Assembly (NCBI RefSeq): GCF_018492665.1
Contig: NZ_JAFVME010000002.1
Coordinates: 62,001 to 126,000, forward strand
DNA from: Pedobacter sp. B4-66
Lineage (GTDB): Bacteria; Bacteroidota; Bacteroidia; Sphingobacteriales; Sphingobacteriaceae
DNA: 64,000 nt
Direction of reading: 5' to 3'
The stretch's first letter is position 1; every line of letters begins with the position of its first letter. Below are positions 26,192 through 34,463 of the stretch, piece after piece. Position numbers and translations under genes: made by a program. The notes beneath the pieces are model-generated. The model searched no databases. It was given only the letters and a program-made list of their open reading frames with translations, and was not told where the DNA came from.

Positions 26192-26963
26192 CAAATGTCC
26201 AGGTGTTTAAAACAGGAATAGCATGATGAGCTGTTAAATCAAACTGAACAGGAACTACTGAAACGAAGCCGTTTTCCAATGCCCAAACATCAGTATCTTC
26301 ACCTTTGTCATTGTTTTGAAAAACACCTGTTAACCAGTAATATGGACGTTCGTATGGATCTTTTCTTTCATCAAATTCCTCAGCCCATTTCGCATTGGCT
26401 TGTCTGCAAACCTTAATACCCTTCAAGCCATCGCCCTTTGGAAAATTAACATTAAGCAAAGTCGCTTGTGGCAAACCATGCTCCAGTACTTGCAAGGAAA
26501 TAGCTTTAATAAACTTTTTACAATGACTAAAATCAGCTTCTTGTGAGAAATCATCAAGTGAAAAACCAATTGAAGGAATTCCCTCTATTGCTCCTTCTAC
26601 TGCGGCAGACATAGTCCCTGAATAGATAACGTTAATTGAATTATTTAATCCATGATTAACACCAGAAACACACAAATCAGGTTTTTGACCCTTAAATATC
26701 TTATTCACAGCAAGCTTTACACAATCAACAGGTGTACCAGAGCATTTATACATCTCCACACCCGGATACAAATCAACCCGATCAAAACGTAATGGTTTAC
26801 CAATTGTAATAGCATGTCCCATTCCGGATTGAGGCCCATCAGGCGCTACCACAACTACATTTCCGATTTCCTGAACAACTTCAATTAGATTTTTAATTCC
26901 TGGAGCCGTTATACCGTCGTCATTTACGACTAAAATGTTTGGTCTGGATTGTTGCTTTTTCAT
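26184..26963 (-). CDS. surE: 5'/3'-nucleotidase SurE
   Basis: The 259-residue protein is SurE, a metal-dependent phosphatase that dephosphorylates nucleoside 5'- and 3'-monophosphates and short polyphosphates. It keeps the metal-binding NDDG motif (NILVVNDDGITAPGI), the GTPVDCVKLA segment and SGVNHGLN with YSGTMSAAVEG, all diagnostic of the family. It is the first gene of the surE, small membrane protein, lpxB unit on the minus strand and is divergent from the M16 peptidase gene. Confidence 0.96.
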   Translation of the reverse strand: MKKQQSRPNILVVNDDGITAPGIKNLIEVVQEIGNVVVVAPDGPQSGMGHAITIGKPLRFDRVDLYPGVEMYKCSGTPVDCVKLAVNKIFKGQKPDLCVSGVNHGLNNSINVIYSGTMSAAVEGAIEGIPSIGFSLDDFSQEADFSHCKKFIKAISLQVLEHGLPQATLLNVNFPKGDGLKGIKVCRQANAKWAEEFDERKDPYERPYYWLTGVFQNNDKGEDTDVWALENGFVSVVPVQFDLTAHHAIPVLNTWTFDV

Positions 26964-27113
26964 TGTAAGATATATCTGTTTTTATTATGAGAATCAAAGC
27001 CTGTCGGGATGTCAAAATCACCTATTTAAGCAAAACTGATATGCCTACAGTCATTGTTGATGTAAAAGTACAAGAATTCGGTCTAAAGTTCAGGACTTAA
27101 TGTACAATCCACA

Positions 27114-27121
27114 TATATTTG
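27114..27121 (+). promoter_or_regulatory. Candidate -7 element before the M16 peptidase gene
   Basis: TATATTTG matches the TAnnTTTG consensus exactly and lies 93 bp before the peptidase ATG. No clean TTTG is seen at the -33 position, so confidence is limited. Confidence 0.4.
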
Positions 27122-27214
27122 ATGTATAACTTAAAAGTTATAGGGCAGTTTTGAGGTTTTTCAGATAGAGCATAAGACTACCTTATAACGCATAAAAAAA
27201 TCAAATTTAAACAT

Positions 27215-30148
27215 ATGAAGAACAAACTATTAGCGTTGTCCCTTTTCCTTTTAATCGGATCTGGGGTTTTAGCTCAATCTGGCTATCAATGGAAAACCAC
27301 CGCCACTGATGGCTACACCTACAAATACGTAACAAACGACCCAACCAAATCTCGCTTTTACACCTTAAAGAATGGATTAACAGTTATTTTATCTCAAAAT
27401 ACAAAAGAACCAACCATTGAGTTCAGATTGTCTGTAAGAGCCGGAAGTAATACAGATCCCCGTACAGCTACTGGTTTAGCGCATTACCTGGAGCACCTTC
27501 TTTTTAAAGGCACCGATAAATTCGGCACGATGGATTATGCAAAAGAAAAGCCTTTTTTGGATAAAATTGATGGTCTTTATGAGCAATACAACAAAACTAA
27601 AGACCCTCTTAAACGAAAAGAAATTTATGCAGAAATAGACAAAACATCAGGACTTGCGTCTAATTATTCTATTGCAAATGAATACGACAAGATGATGAAA
27701 GCAATAGGTGGTCAATCAACCAATGCCCATACATGGTATGAGGAAACCGTTTACAATGAGGATTTCCCGGCAAATGCAACTGATAAATTTTTAGCCCTAC
27801 AAGCTGAAAGATTTCGCAACCCTGTATTCCGCATCTTCCACACAGAATTAGAGGCTGTTTATGAGGAGAAAAACCGCGGACTAGATAATGATGCATGGAA
27901 GATGAACGAGAAAATGTCTGCGCTTTTATTTCCTACTCACAATTATGGCCAGCAAACTACAATTGGCACCATAGAACATCTTAAAAACCCATCTTTAGTC
28001 GAGATTAGAAAGTACTACAACAAATACTATGTACCTAACAACATGGCAATAGCCATGTCTGGAGATTTTGATCCGGATGAAATGATTAAAAAGGTAGACA
28101 AATCATTTGCCTTTATGCAACCAAAGCCTGTCGCGCTTTATAATCCTGCTCCGGAAAAGCCTTTAACTAAAATCCAAAAGGTCGACATATATGGCCCCAG
28201 TGCAGAAAGCATAGAGATTTCATACAGAGGCTATGCAGAAAACACAAAACAAAGTATGCTATTGGATTTGATCTCTAGTATTTTATCAAATGGAAAGGCA
28301 GGTTTATTTGACATCAACTTAAATAAGCAGCAAAAAGTTCTCCGTTCAAATGCCGGCTATCAGCAAATGAAAGATTACGGAGTTTTCAGCATGACCGCAC
28401 AACCTAAACAAGGACAAACCTTAGAGGAAGTTCAAAAACTTTTGATAGAGCAAATTGAGATCTTAAAAAAGGGCGATTTTGATGAACGCCTTATTAAAGC
28501 AACTGTTGCCAATAGTAAATTAGGTTTGCTACAAGCATTTGACAACAATAGTTTCCGCGTTGAGTCGGTAACTAATGAGTTCATTTTAAACCGTGGAACT
28601 AAATGGGATAAATCCTTAAGCAATCCTGATGAGATGGCTAAAATTACTAAAAGTCAAATCACTCAATTTGCTAAGCAGTTTTTTATTAATAACTATGTTA
28701 TTGCATTTAAGCACAAAGGTGAAGACAAAAATATAGCTAAAGTTGAAAAACCAACCATCACTCCTGTAAATACAAATGCGTCTGAAACATCTGCTTTCAC
28801 AAAGAATTTACTTGCAGCGCCAACAAATCCGATAGAGCCTAAATTTCTGGATTACAAAAAAGACCTGAATTTTGGAAAAGCTGGCATAGCTGATGTGATT
28901 ACCGTTCAGAATAAAGAAAACAGTATTTTCCGTTTGTCTTACCGTTTTGATATGGGCACACTAAACAATATGCTGCAACCATATGCTTCACAATATTTAA
29001 CATTTTTAGCTACAGATAAATATACTGCTGAAGAGATAAGTAAAGAATTTTACAACATTGCCTGTAACTACAGCATTAATGTTGGCAATGAAGTTACTAC
29101 CATTAATATTAGTGGCTTGCAGGAGAATTTTGATAAAGCAGTAAGTCTGGTTGAGCATATTTTAGCCAACTGTAAACCTAATGAGCAAGCGCTAGTAGAA
29201 CTTAAAAGCCGCATTCTTAAATCAAGAGAGAACAATAAACTGAATAAGAGTACGATTCTTGGTGGTTTGATGAATTACGCTCAATATGGTTCAGCTAATC
29301 CATTTAATACTACTTTGAGCAATGAGGAAGTAAAAAACATTACTTCAGGTCAATTGATAGACGTCCTACACAACATCGATAACTTTAAGCACACCATTAC
29401 CTATTATGGGCCACAAACACTAGAGGCATTTACAGAAAGTATTGGTAAACTTCATAAACTACCTTCGGCATTTAGCCCGGAAACTCCTGCTAAAAAATTC
29501 ACCTATACCAACAACGCAACAAATCAGGTCTATTTTGCCGATTATGATATGGTTCAATCTGAGATTCGTTGGGTAAGAAATGGTGGCCTTTTTAATCCAG
29601 GTCTAACATCCAAAATAAATTTATTCAATAGCTATTTTGGTGGTGGTATGGGGTCTATAGTTTTCCAAACGATCCGTGAATCTAAGGCTTTGGCTTACTC
29701 AACATTTGCAGTTTATTCATCACCTGATAGAAAAGATAAAGAATATGCAATGGTAGCTTATGTTGGCAGTCAGGCAGATAAAATGAATGATGCCGTAGCT
29801 GGAATGAACGAGTTACTAAATGACTTGCCACAAGCAGACAAATCATTTGAGGCATCTAAATACAATGCGTTAAATGCGATTGAAACGAGCCGTGTTACCA
29901 AAGATGATATTATACAAAGCTACTTTGCAGATCAGAAACTTGGAATTGATCATGATTCAAGAATTGATGAGTACAACGGTCTAAAACCTTTAACATTTGC
30001 CGACATCAAAGAATTTCACTCAAATAATGTTGCCAATAAACCTTACAACTATTGTATTGTTGCCTCTGAGAAAAAAGTAAAATTAGAGGATATGCAGAAG
30101 TTTGGGACGGTTACCAAACTAACATTAGAACAGATATTCGGATACTAA
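27215..30148 (+). CDS. M16 family zinc metallopeptidase (insulinase-like), exported
   Basis: The 977-residue protein contains two M16 repeats in one chain, as in pitrilysin-type enzymes. A signal peptide (1-20, ending VLAQ) directs export. The inverted zinc motif HxxEH is intact as His90-Tyr-Leu-Glu93-His94 within GLAHYLEHLLFKG, with the third ligand Glu expected in the EAVYEEKNRGLDND segment. The second half (from about residue 540) is the inactive domain with TIRESKALAYSTFAVYSS. It probably degrades peptides in the periplasm. It stands alone on the plus strand and is closed by the hairpin at 30171. Confidence 0.94.
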   Translation: MKNKLLALSLFLLIGSGVLAQSGYQWKTTATDGYTYKYVTNDPTKSRFYTLKNGLTVILSQNTKEPTIEFRLSVRAGSNTDPRTATGLAHYLEHLLFKGTDKFGTMDYAKEKPFLDKIDGLYEQYNKTKDPLKRKEIYAEIDKTSGLASNYSIANEYDKMMKAIGGQSTNAHTWYEETVYNEDFPANATDKFLALQAERFRNPVFRIFHTELEAVYEEKNRGLDNDAWKMNEKMSALLFPTHNYGQQTTIGTIEHLKNPSLVEIRKYYNKYYVPNNMAIAMSGDFDPDEMIKKVDKSFAFMQPKPVALYNPAPEKPLTKIQKVDIYGPSAESIEISYRGYAENTKQSMLLDLISSILSNGKAGLFDINLNKQQKVLRSNAGYQQMKDYGVFSMTAQPKQGQTLEEVQKLLIEQIEILKKGDFDERLIKATVANSKLGLLQAFDNNSFRVESVTNEFILNRGTKWDKSLSNPDEMAKITKSQITQFAKQFFINNYVIAFKHKGEDKNIAKVEKPTITPVNTNASETSAFTKNLLAAPTNPIEPKFLDYKKDLNFGKAGIADVITVQNKENSIFRLSYRFDMGTLNNMLQPYASQYLTFLATDKYTAEEISKEFYNIACNYSINVGNEVTTINISGLQENFDKAVSLVEHILANCKPNEQALVELKSRILKSRENNKLNKSTILGGLMNYAQYGSANPFNTTLSNEEVKNITSGQLIDVLHNIDNFKHTITYYGPQTLEAFTESIGKLHKLPSAFSPETPAKKFTYTNNATNQVYFADYDMVQSEIRWVRNGGLFNPGLTSKINLFNSYFGGGMGSIVFQTIRESKALAYSTFAVYSSPDRKDKEYAMVAYVGSQADKMNDAVAGMNELLNDLPQADKSFEASKYNALNAIETSRVTKDDIIQSYFADQKLGIDHDSRIDEYNGLKPLTFADIKEFHSNNVANKPYNYCIVASEKKVKLEDMQKFGTVTKLTLEQIFGY

Positions 30149-30170
30149 GGCTAAAAAATGCCTATAATTT

Positions 30171-30205
30171 AAAAGCGCCTGACCAATAACTGATCAGGCG
30201 CTTTT
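30171..30205. terminator. Bidirectional terminator between M16 peptidase and CsbD-like genes
   Basis: A perfect 12-bp stem (30171-30182 with 30194-30205) has A tracts on the left and T tracts on the right arm. It sits between two convergent genes and can serve both. Confidence 0.85.
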
Positions 30206-30217
30206 AAATTTATGTTT

Positions 30218-30403
30218 TTAAAGGGATTTTATCCAGGTAACCAGTTCATCTCTGGTTTTGCCTGTTTTCTGCTGTAACTTACCTAGCAACTCATCATCTT
30301 TACCTTCTTCGTGTTTCAAGTCATCCTCGGTTAAGTCAGCATATGCTTGTTTCACTTTCCCCTTAATTTCATTCCATTTTCCTTTTAATTCTAACTTATC
30401 CAT
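30218..30403 (-). CDS. CsbD-family small protein
   Basis: This 61-residue hydrophilic protein matches Csb[21 protein letters not shown] at the N-terminus, then a middle rich in Asp, Glu and Lys. CsbD proteins are stress-related (general stress or stationary phase) in several phyla, with no known biochemical activity. It stands alone between two larger genes, 13 bp from the bidirectional hairpin. Confidence 0.85.
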   Translation of the reverse strand: MDKLELKGKWNEIKGKVKQAYADLTEDDLKHEEGKDDELLGKLQQKTGKTRDELVTWIKSL

Positions 30404-30470
30404 GATAGTTTTATTTTATGTTTTACAATAAATAGATACTATACGAACAGGATTAAGGAATAATTGTTTG

Positions 30471-32363
30471 TTACTTTTTTGCTTTTTCAATAATCTCATC
30501 GACTACTGCAGGATCTAGAAGTGTTGTAATATCTCCTAAATTAGCAGTATCTCCTTCAGCAATTTTCCTTAAAATACGGCGCATAATTTTGCCGGATCTT
30601 GTTTTAGGCAATCCTGATACGAAAAGTATTTTATCTGGTTTAGCTATCGCTCCAATAACACGGGTAACAGTTTGAAGAATATCCTTACGTGTTAAATCCT
30701 CGTCTGAGTGTACATTGGGATTGATCACAAAAGCATATATACCCTGGCCTTTTACTTCATGAGGGAAACCTACGACAGCGCTTTCTACAACACCGGCATG
30801 CATGTTAATTGCATTCTCAACTTCAGCTGTCCCAATTCTATGTCCAGATACATTGATTACATCATCTACCCTACCCGTAATTCTGTAATAACCATCCTCG
30901 TCTCTTAAGCAACCATCGCCTGTAAAGTACATATTCTCGTAAGTAGAGAAATAAGTTTGCTTACAACGCTCATGATCTCCATAAGTTGTGCGCAACATGC
31001 CAGGCCAAGGGAACTTAATACAAAGATTACCACTTACACCATTACCTTCAATCTCATTACCTTGCTCATCAACTAAAACCGGCTGTATTCCCGGTAGAGG
31101 AAGTGTTGCAAAACTTGGTTTAGTTGGTGTTACAAAAGCTATTGGAGAAATCATGATGCCACCTGTTTCGGTTTGCCACCAGGTATCAACAATTGGGCAA
31201 TTGCTTTTGCCTATATTTTCATCAAACCAATGCCATGCTTCTTCATTTATAGGCTCTCCTACTGAACCTAAAACTCTTAATGAACTTAAGTCGACCCCTT
31301 CAAGAGGTTGTAGTCCAAAACTCATTAGAGAACGGATTGCAGTTGGCGCGGTATATAAAATGTTTACTTTATGTTTTTCTACTACCTGCCACATTCTCGA
31401 AGCATCAGGATATGTAGGAATGCCCTCAAATATTACGGTTGTTGCTCCTTGCGAAAGCGGACCGTAAACAATATAAGAGTGCCCAGTAATCCAACCAATA
31501 TCTGCAGTACAGAAGAACACTTCATCAGGCTGATAATTAAACACATTAGAAAACGTGTACCCGGCATAAACCATGTAGCCACCAACAGTATGCACTACAC
31601 CTTTTGGCTTACCTGTAGAGCCTGAAGTATATAATATAAACAACAAATCTTCGGCATCCATTTCTTCGGCCGGGCAATTTGTATCTACCAGTTTTATCTC
31701 ATCTTCCCACCAAATATCACGTCCCTTTAACATAGAAACAGGAGTTCTGGTATGGGTTAAAACAATAACTTTTGCAACCGAAGGGCAGCCAATAAGTGCA
31801 TCGTCTATTACTTCTTTTAACTGAATTTGTTTGTTACCTCTAAATGCACCATCGGCAGTAATTACTACTCTACATTGCGCATCATTAATACGATCTGCAA
31901 TAGATTTTGCAGAGAATCCACCAAATACAACAGAATGAACAGCACCAATACGTGCACAAGCAAGTACGGCAACGGCCAATTCAGGAACCATTGGCATATA
32001 AATACAAACTCGATCTCCTTTTTGCACCCCATTCTTTTTTAGAACGTTAGCAAATCGGCAAACCTGTTCGTGTAATATTTTATAACTTAAAGTGATACTA
32101 TCTTTGGTGGGGTCATTAGGTTCCCAGATGATAGCAGGTTTATCCCCATTTTCAGCCAGATGGCGGTCGAGACAATTTTCAGTAATGTTCAGTTTGGCAC
32201 CTTCGAACCACTTGATATTAGGTTCAGAGAAATTCCAGGAAAGTACTTTATCCCATTTCTTTTTCCAAAGAAAATTATCGGCTATACCTGCCCAGAATTG
32301 CTCAGGTTGATCTACGCTTAACTGATAAGTCCTTTGATATTCTTCAAATGAATTAATTTGCAT
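30471..32363 (-). CDS. acs: Acetyl-CoA synthetase (AMP-forming)
   Basis: The 630-residue enzyme makes acetyl-CoA from acetate, ATP and CoA through acetyl-AMP in the cytoplasm. Adenylate-forming motifs are intact: YTSGSTGKPKGVVH (P-loop), DTWWQTETGG, YFTGDGCLRDEDGYYRITGR and the C-terminal SGKIMRR, whose Lys is the regulatory acetylation site in this family. Length and the N-terminal FWAGIADNFLWKKKWDKVL fit Acs. A good promoter with an embedded inverted repeat lies 27 bp upstream, which suggests specific control, as expected for an acetate-use gene. Confidence 0.96.
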   Translation of the reverse strand: MQINSFEEYQRTYQLSVDQPEQFWAGIADNFLWKKKWDKVLSWNFSEPNIKWFEGAKLNITENCLDRHLAENGDKPAIIWEPNDPTKDSITLSYKILHEQVCRFANVLKKNGVQKGDRVCIYMPMVPELAVAVLACARIGAVHSVVFGGFSAKSIADRINDAQCRVVITADGAFRGNKQIQLKEVIDDALIGCPSVAKVIVLTHTRTPVSMLKGRDIWWEDEIKLVDTNCPAEEMDAEDLLFILYTSGSTGKPKGVVHTVGGYMVYAGYTFSNVFNYQPDEVFFCTADIGWITGHSYIVYGPLSQGATTVIFEGIPTYPDASRMWQVVEKHKVNILYTAPTAIRSLMSFGLQPLEGVDLSSLRVLGSVGEPINEEAWHWFDENIGKSNCPIVDTWWQTETGGIMISPIAFVTPTKPSFATLPLPGIQPVLVDEQGNEIEGNGVSGNLCIKFPWPGMLRTTYGDHERCKQTYFSTYENMYFTGDGCLRDEDGYYRITGRVDDVINVSGHRIGTAEVENAINMHAGVVESAVVGFPHEVKGQGIYAFVINPNVHSDEDLTRKDILQTVTRVIGAIAKPDKILFVSGLPKTRSGKIMRRILRKIAEGDTANLGDITTLLDPAVVDEIIEKAKK

Positions 32364-32390
32364 ATTTGGTTTATTTCAACAACTAAAATC

Positions 32391-32430
32391 CAAACTTAGA
32401 TAAAATTGTCCTTTATAAAAACAATTTTAT
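32391..32430 (-). promoter_or_regulatory. acs promoter with embedded inverted repeat
   Basis: On the minus strand TTGT (32424-32421), 22 nt, then TAAGTTTG (32398-32391) form a near-consensus Bacteroidota promoter for acs. A perfect 10-bp inverted repeat, ATAAAATTGT (32400-32409) and ACAATTTTAT (32421-32430) with an 11-nt spacer, fills the region between and over these elements and looks like an operator. Confidence 0.6.
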
Positions 32431-32656
32431 TTATCTATATTATAGTGGTAAAAAAGAGTGTCTCTGAAAGATACCTGGCTTTAGCTTTCTACACAGCTTC
32501 TCCACCCCTTCTGCACACCTGATACGCAAAAAGGTGCTTTTTTCCACAGAAGCTGCGCAGAACGTAAGCAAGAGTACGTTAAAAGTAATAACGAGGTCTT
32601 TATAATTACCATGGCTACTGCTAACAAATAATAAATTAAATTATTTTCGACTCTTA
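32431..32656. other. Non-coding stretch between acs and the rpmB promoter
   Basis: No gene is seen. It contains a nested inverted repeat at 32494-32555 (outer CAGCTTCT/AGAAGCTG, inner CACCT/AGGTG) within a block richer in C and G than its surroundings. No known RNA family was recognised. Confidence 0.5.
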
Positions 32657-32688
32657 CTTGATGATTACAAATATTTTACTGATATTTG
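32657..32688 (+). promoter_or_regulatory. Candidate promoter of the rpmB-rpmG operon
   Basis: CTTG (32657-32660), 20 nt, then GATATTTG (32681-32688) approximate the Bacteroidota consensus with one mismatch in each box. The distance to the rpmB ATG is 49 bp. Confidence 0.6.
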
Positions 32689-32737
32689 CACACTCTTAAA
32701 AAATAAAGAAGAACAATTAATAAATATATTTAAAGGC

Positions 32738-32971
32738 ATGTCTAGAGTTTGTGATTTAACCGGAAAAATGGCAATGACAGGTTTTAATGTTTCTCACTCA
32801 AACGTTAAAACCAAGCGTAAGTTTTATCCCAACTTACAACTTCAGAAATTTTATATTCCTGATGAGGATCGTTGGATAACACTGAAAGTATCTACTTCAG
32901 CTATCAAAACCATCAATAAAATTGGTATTACAGAAGCGATTAACCGCTTCATGAAAAAAGGATATTTGTAG
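32738..32971 (+). CDS. rpmB: 50S ribosomal protein L28
   Basis: The 77-residue protein is bL28: [20 protein letters not shown] with basic residues and the [19 protein letters not shown] core. It is the first gene of a short operon with rpmG and a DUF4295 gene, the usual order in Bacteroidota. L28 is a late-assembling large-subunit protein. Length is normal. Confidence 0.97.
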   Translation: MSRVCDLTGKMAMTGFNVSHSNVKTKRKFYPNLQLQKFYIPDEDRWITLKVSTSAIKTINKIGITEAINRFMKKGYL

Positions 32972-33011
32972 AAACATTGGTTGATGTGAAATCAACCTTA
33001 ATATTAATAAA

Positions 33012-33194
33012 ATGGCAAAAAAAGGTAACAGAGTACAAGTTATTCTAGAGTGTACAGAACATAGAACCAGTGGCATGCCTGGTGCTTCTAGATATATCAC
33101 TACTAAAAACCGTAAAAACACTACTGAGAGATTAGAGTTGAAAAAATTCAATCCAGTGTTGAGAAAAGTAACTGTACACAAAGAAATTAAGTAA
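33012..33194 (+). CDS. rpmG: 50S ribosomal protein L33
   Basis: The 60-residue bL33 protein starts [17 protein letters not shown] and contains [20 protein letters not shown]. Only one cysteine is present, so this is the zinc-free form (no CxxC pairs). It lies 40 bp after rpmB and 39 bp before the DUF4295 gene. Confidence 0.97.
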   Translation: MAKKGNRVQVILECTEHRTSGMPGASRYITTKNRKNTTERLELKKFNPVLRKVTVHKEIK

Positions 33195-33233
33195 TACATT
33201 TAGTATTTAACTAAATACAATCTATTTAGATCA

Positions 33234-33391
33234 TGGCAAAAAAGGTAGTTGCTACCCTGAAAACGGGTAAAGGAAAAGAATATTCGAAAGTTATTACAAT
33301 GACTAAGTCGCCAAAATCTGGTGCTTATTCTTTCAAAGAAGTTATTGTTCACAACGATCACGTTCAAGATGCTATTGCATCTAAAAAATAA
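33234..33391 (+). CDS. DUF4295 small ribosomal-operon protein, apparent -1 frameshift near the start
   Basis: A conserved basic protein of about 52 residues, found after rpmG throughout Bacteroidota. From the fourth codon the frame ending at 33391 reads KVVATLKTGKGKEYSKVI and later FKEVIVHNDHVQDAIASKK, unmistakably DUF4295. The expected start ATG (33234-33236) is in a different frame: as written it reads Met-Ala-Lys-Arg-stop. After GC there are five A; six would give the normal MAKKVV. Either a base is missing from the sequence, or an A-tract slip by -1 restores the frame, or the gene is damaged. No alternative ATG exists in the downstream frame before the conserved region. The coordinates span both frames. 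Confidence 0.75.
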
Positions 33392-33411
33392 TTTTAATAT
33401 TTTATAATATT

Positions 33412-33445
33412 AAAGCCGTCCCTTTATACTGGGAGGGCTTTTTTT
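33412..33445 (+). terminator. Terminator of the rpmB-rpmG-DUF4295 operon
   Basis: An 11-bp stem with one mismatch (33412-33422 with 33431-33441) is followed by an unbroken T run to 33445. It lies 20 bp after the DUF4295 stop and 18 bp before ftsY. Confidence 0.85.
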
Positions 33446-33463
33446 GTTTTTCTATACATTCTT

Positions 33464-34426
33464 ATGGGTTTATTTGATTTTTTTAAGAAAAAAGAGACCG
33501 CGCCTGAAGCGCAGGAAGCTCTCGACAAGGGATTAGAGAAAACTAAAGAGGGTTTTTTAAGTAAAATCACTAAAGCGGTAGCAGGTAAATCTACCGTCGA
33601 TGATGATGTGCTCGATAATCTGGAAGAAGTTTTAGTAACCTCTGATGTTGGTGTAACTACCACATTAAAGATTATTGACCGCATACAGAACCGTGTAGCA
33701 AAGGACAAATACTTATCTACCTCCGAGCTAAACAATCTTCTGCGTGATGAGATTCAGTTGTTACTTGCAGAAAATAACAGTAATGATTTCAGAAGCTTTG
33801 AATATGGCAATCATAAGCCATATGTAATTATGGTAGTTGGTGTAAATGGTGTGGGTAAAACTACAACCATAGGTAAACTGGCTCATAAACTTAAAGCAGA
33901 AAACCTTAAAGTTGTTTTAGGTGCAGCCGATACTTTTAGAGCCGCAGCGGTTGAGCAAATTAAACTTTGGGGTGAACGTGTTGGTGTACGTGTTGTAGCT
34001 CAGGCAATGGGTTCCGACCCTGCCTCCGTAGCTTTCGACACTTTGCAATCAGCAGTTGCCAATGGCGAAGATGTAGTAATTATAGATACTGCCGGACGTT
34101 TGCACAACAAGGTTGGCTTAATGAACGAGCTGGGTAAGATTAAAAATGTGATGCAAAAAGTAATACCTGGTGCACCACACGAAATATTATTGGTGCTTGA
34201 TGGATCAACTGGACAGAACGCTTTTGAACAGTGCAAGCAGTTCACTGAAGCAACTGATGTAAATGCCCTTGCTATTACGAAACTAGATGGAACTGCTAAA
34301 GGTGGTGTTGTTATCGGCATCTCTGATCAGTTTAAAATACCTGTAAAATACATAGGCGTTGGCGAAAGCATGAACGACCTGCAATTATTTGATAAAAAGG
34401 CTTTCGTTGATAGCTTGTTCAAATAG
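33464..34426 (+). CDS. ftsY: Signal recognition particle receptor FtsY
   Basis: The 320-residue GTPase docks SRP-ribosome complexes at the inner membrane. It has the short acidic N-terminus and NG domain: P-loop GVNGVGKT (126-133), GAADTFRAAAVEQ, DTAGRLH and TKLDGTAKGG. The long acidic A domain of the E. coli protein is missing, as is normal outside Enterobacteria. It begins 18 bp after a strong terminator and is followed by rimO at 37 bp. Confidence 0.96.
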   Translation: MGLFDFFKKKETAPEAQEALDKGLEKTKEGFLSKITKAVAGKSTVDDDVLDNLEEVLVTSDVGVTTTLKIIDRIQNRVAKDKYLSTSELNNLLRDEIQLLLAENNSNDFRSFEYGNHKPYVIMVVGVNGVGKTTTIGKLAHKLKAENLKVVLGAADTFRAAAVEQIKLWGERVGVRVVAQAMGSDPASVAFDTLQSAVANGEDVVIIDTAGRLHNKVGLMNELGKIKNVMQKVIPGAPHEILLVLDGSTGQNAFEQCKQFTEATDVNALAITKLDGTAKGGVVIGISDQFKIPVKYIGVGESMNDLQLFDKKAFVDSLFK

Positions 34427-34463
34427 TGAAAGAAATAAAAAATAATATACTGACTTACAAAAC

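Noticed and set aside
30988..31467. 159-codon open frame on the plus strand opposite acs
   Set aside because: It lies wholly inside the strongly conserved acs gene on the other strand and shows no recognisable domain; it is a shadow of acs codon use.
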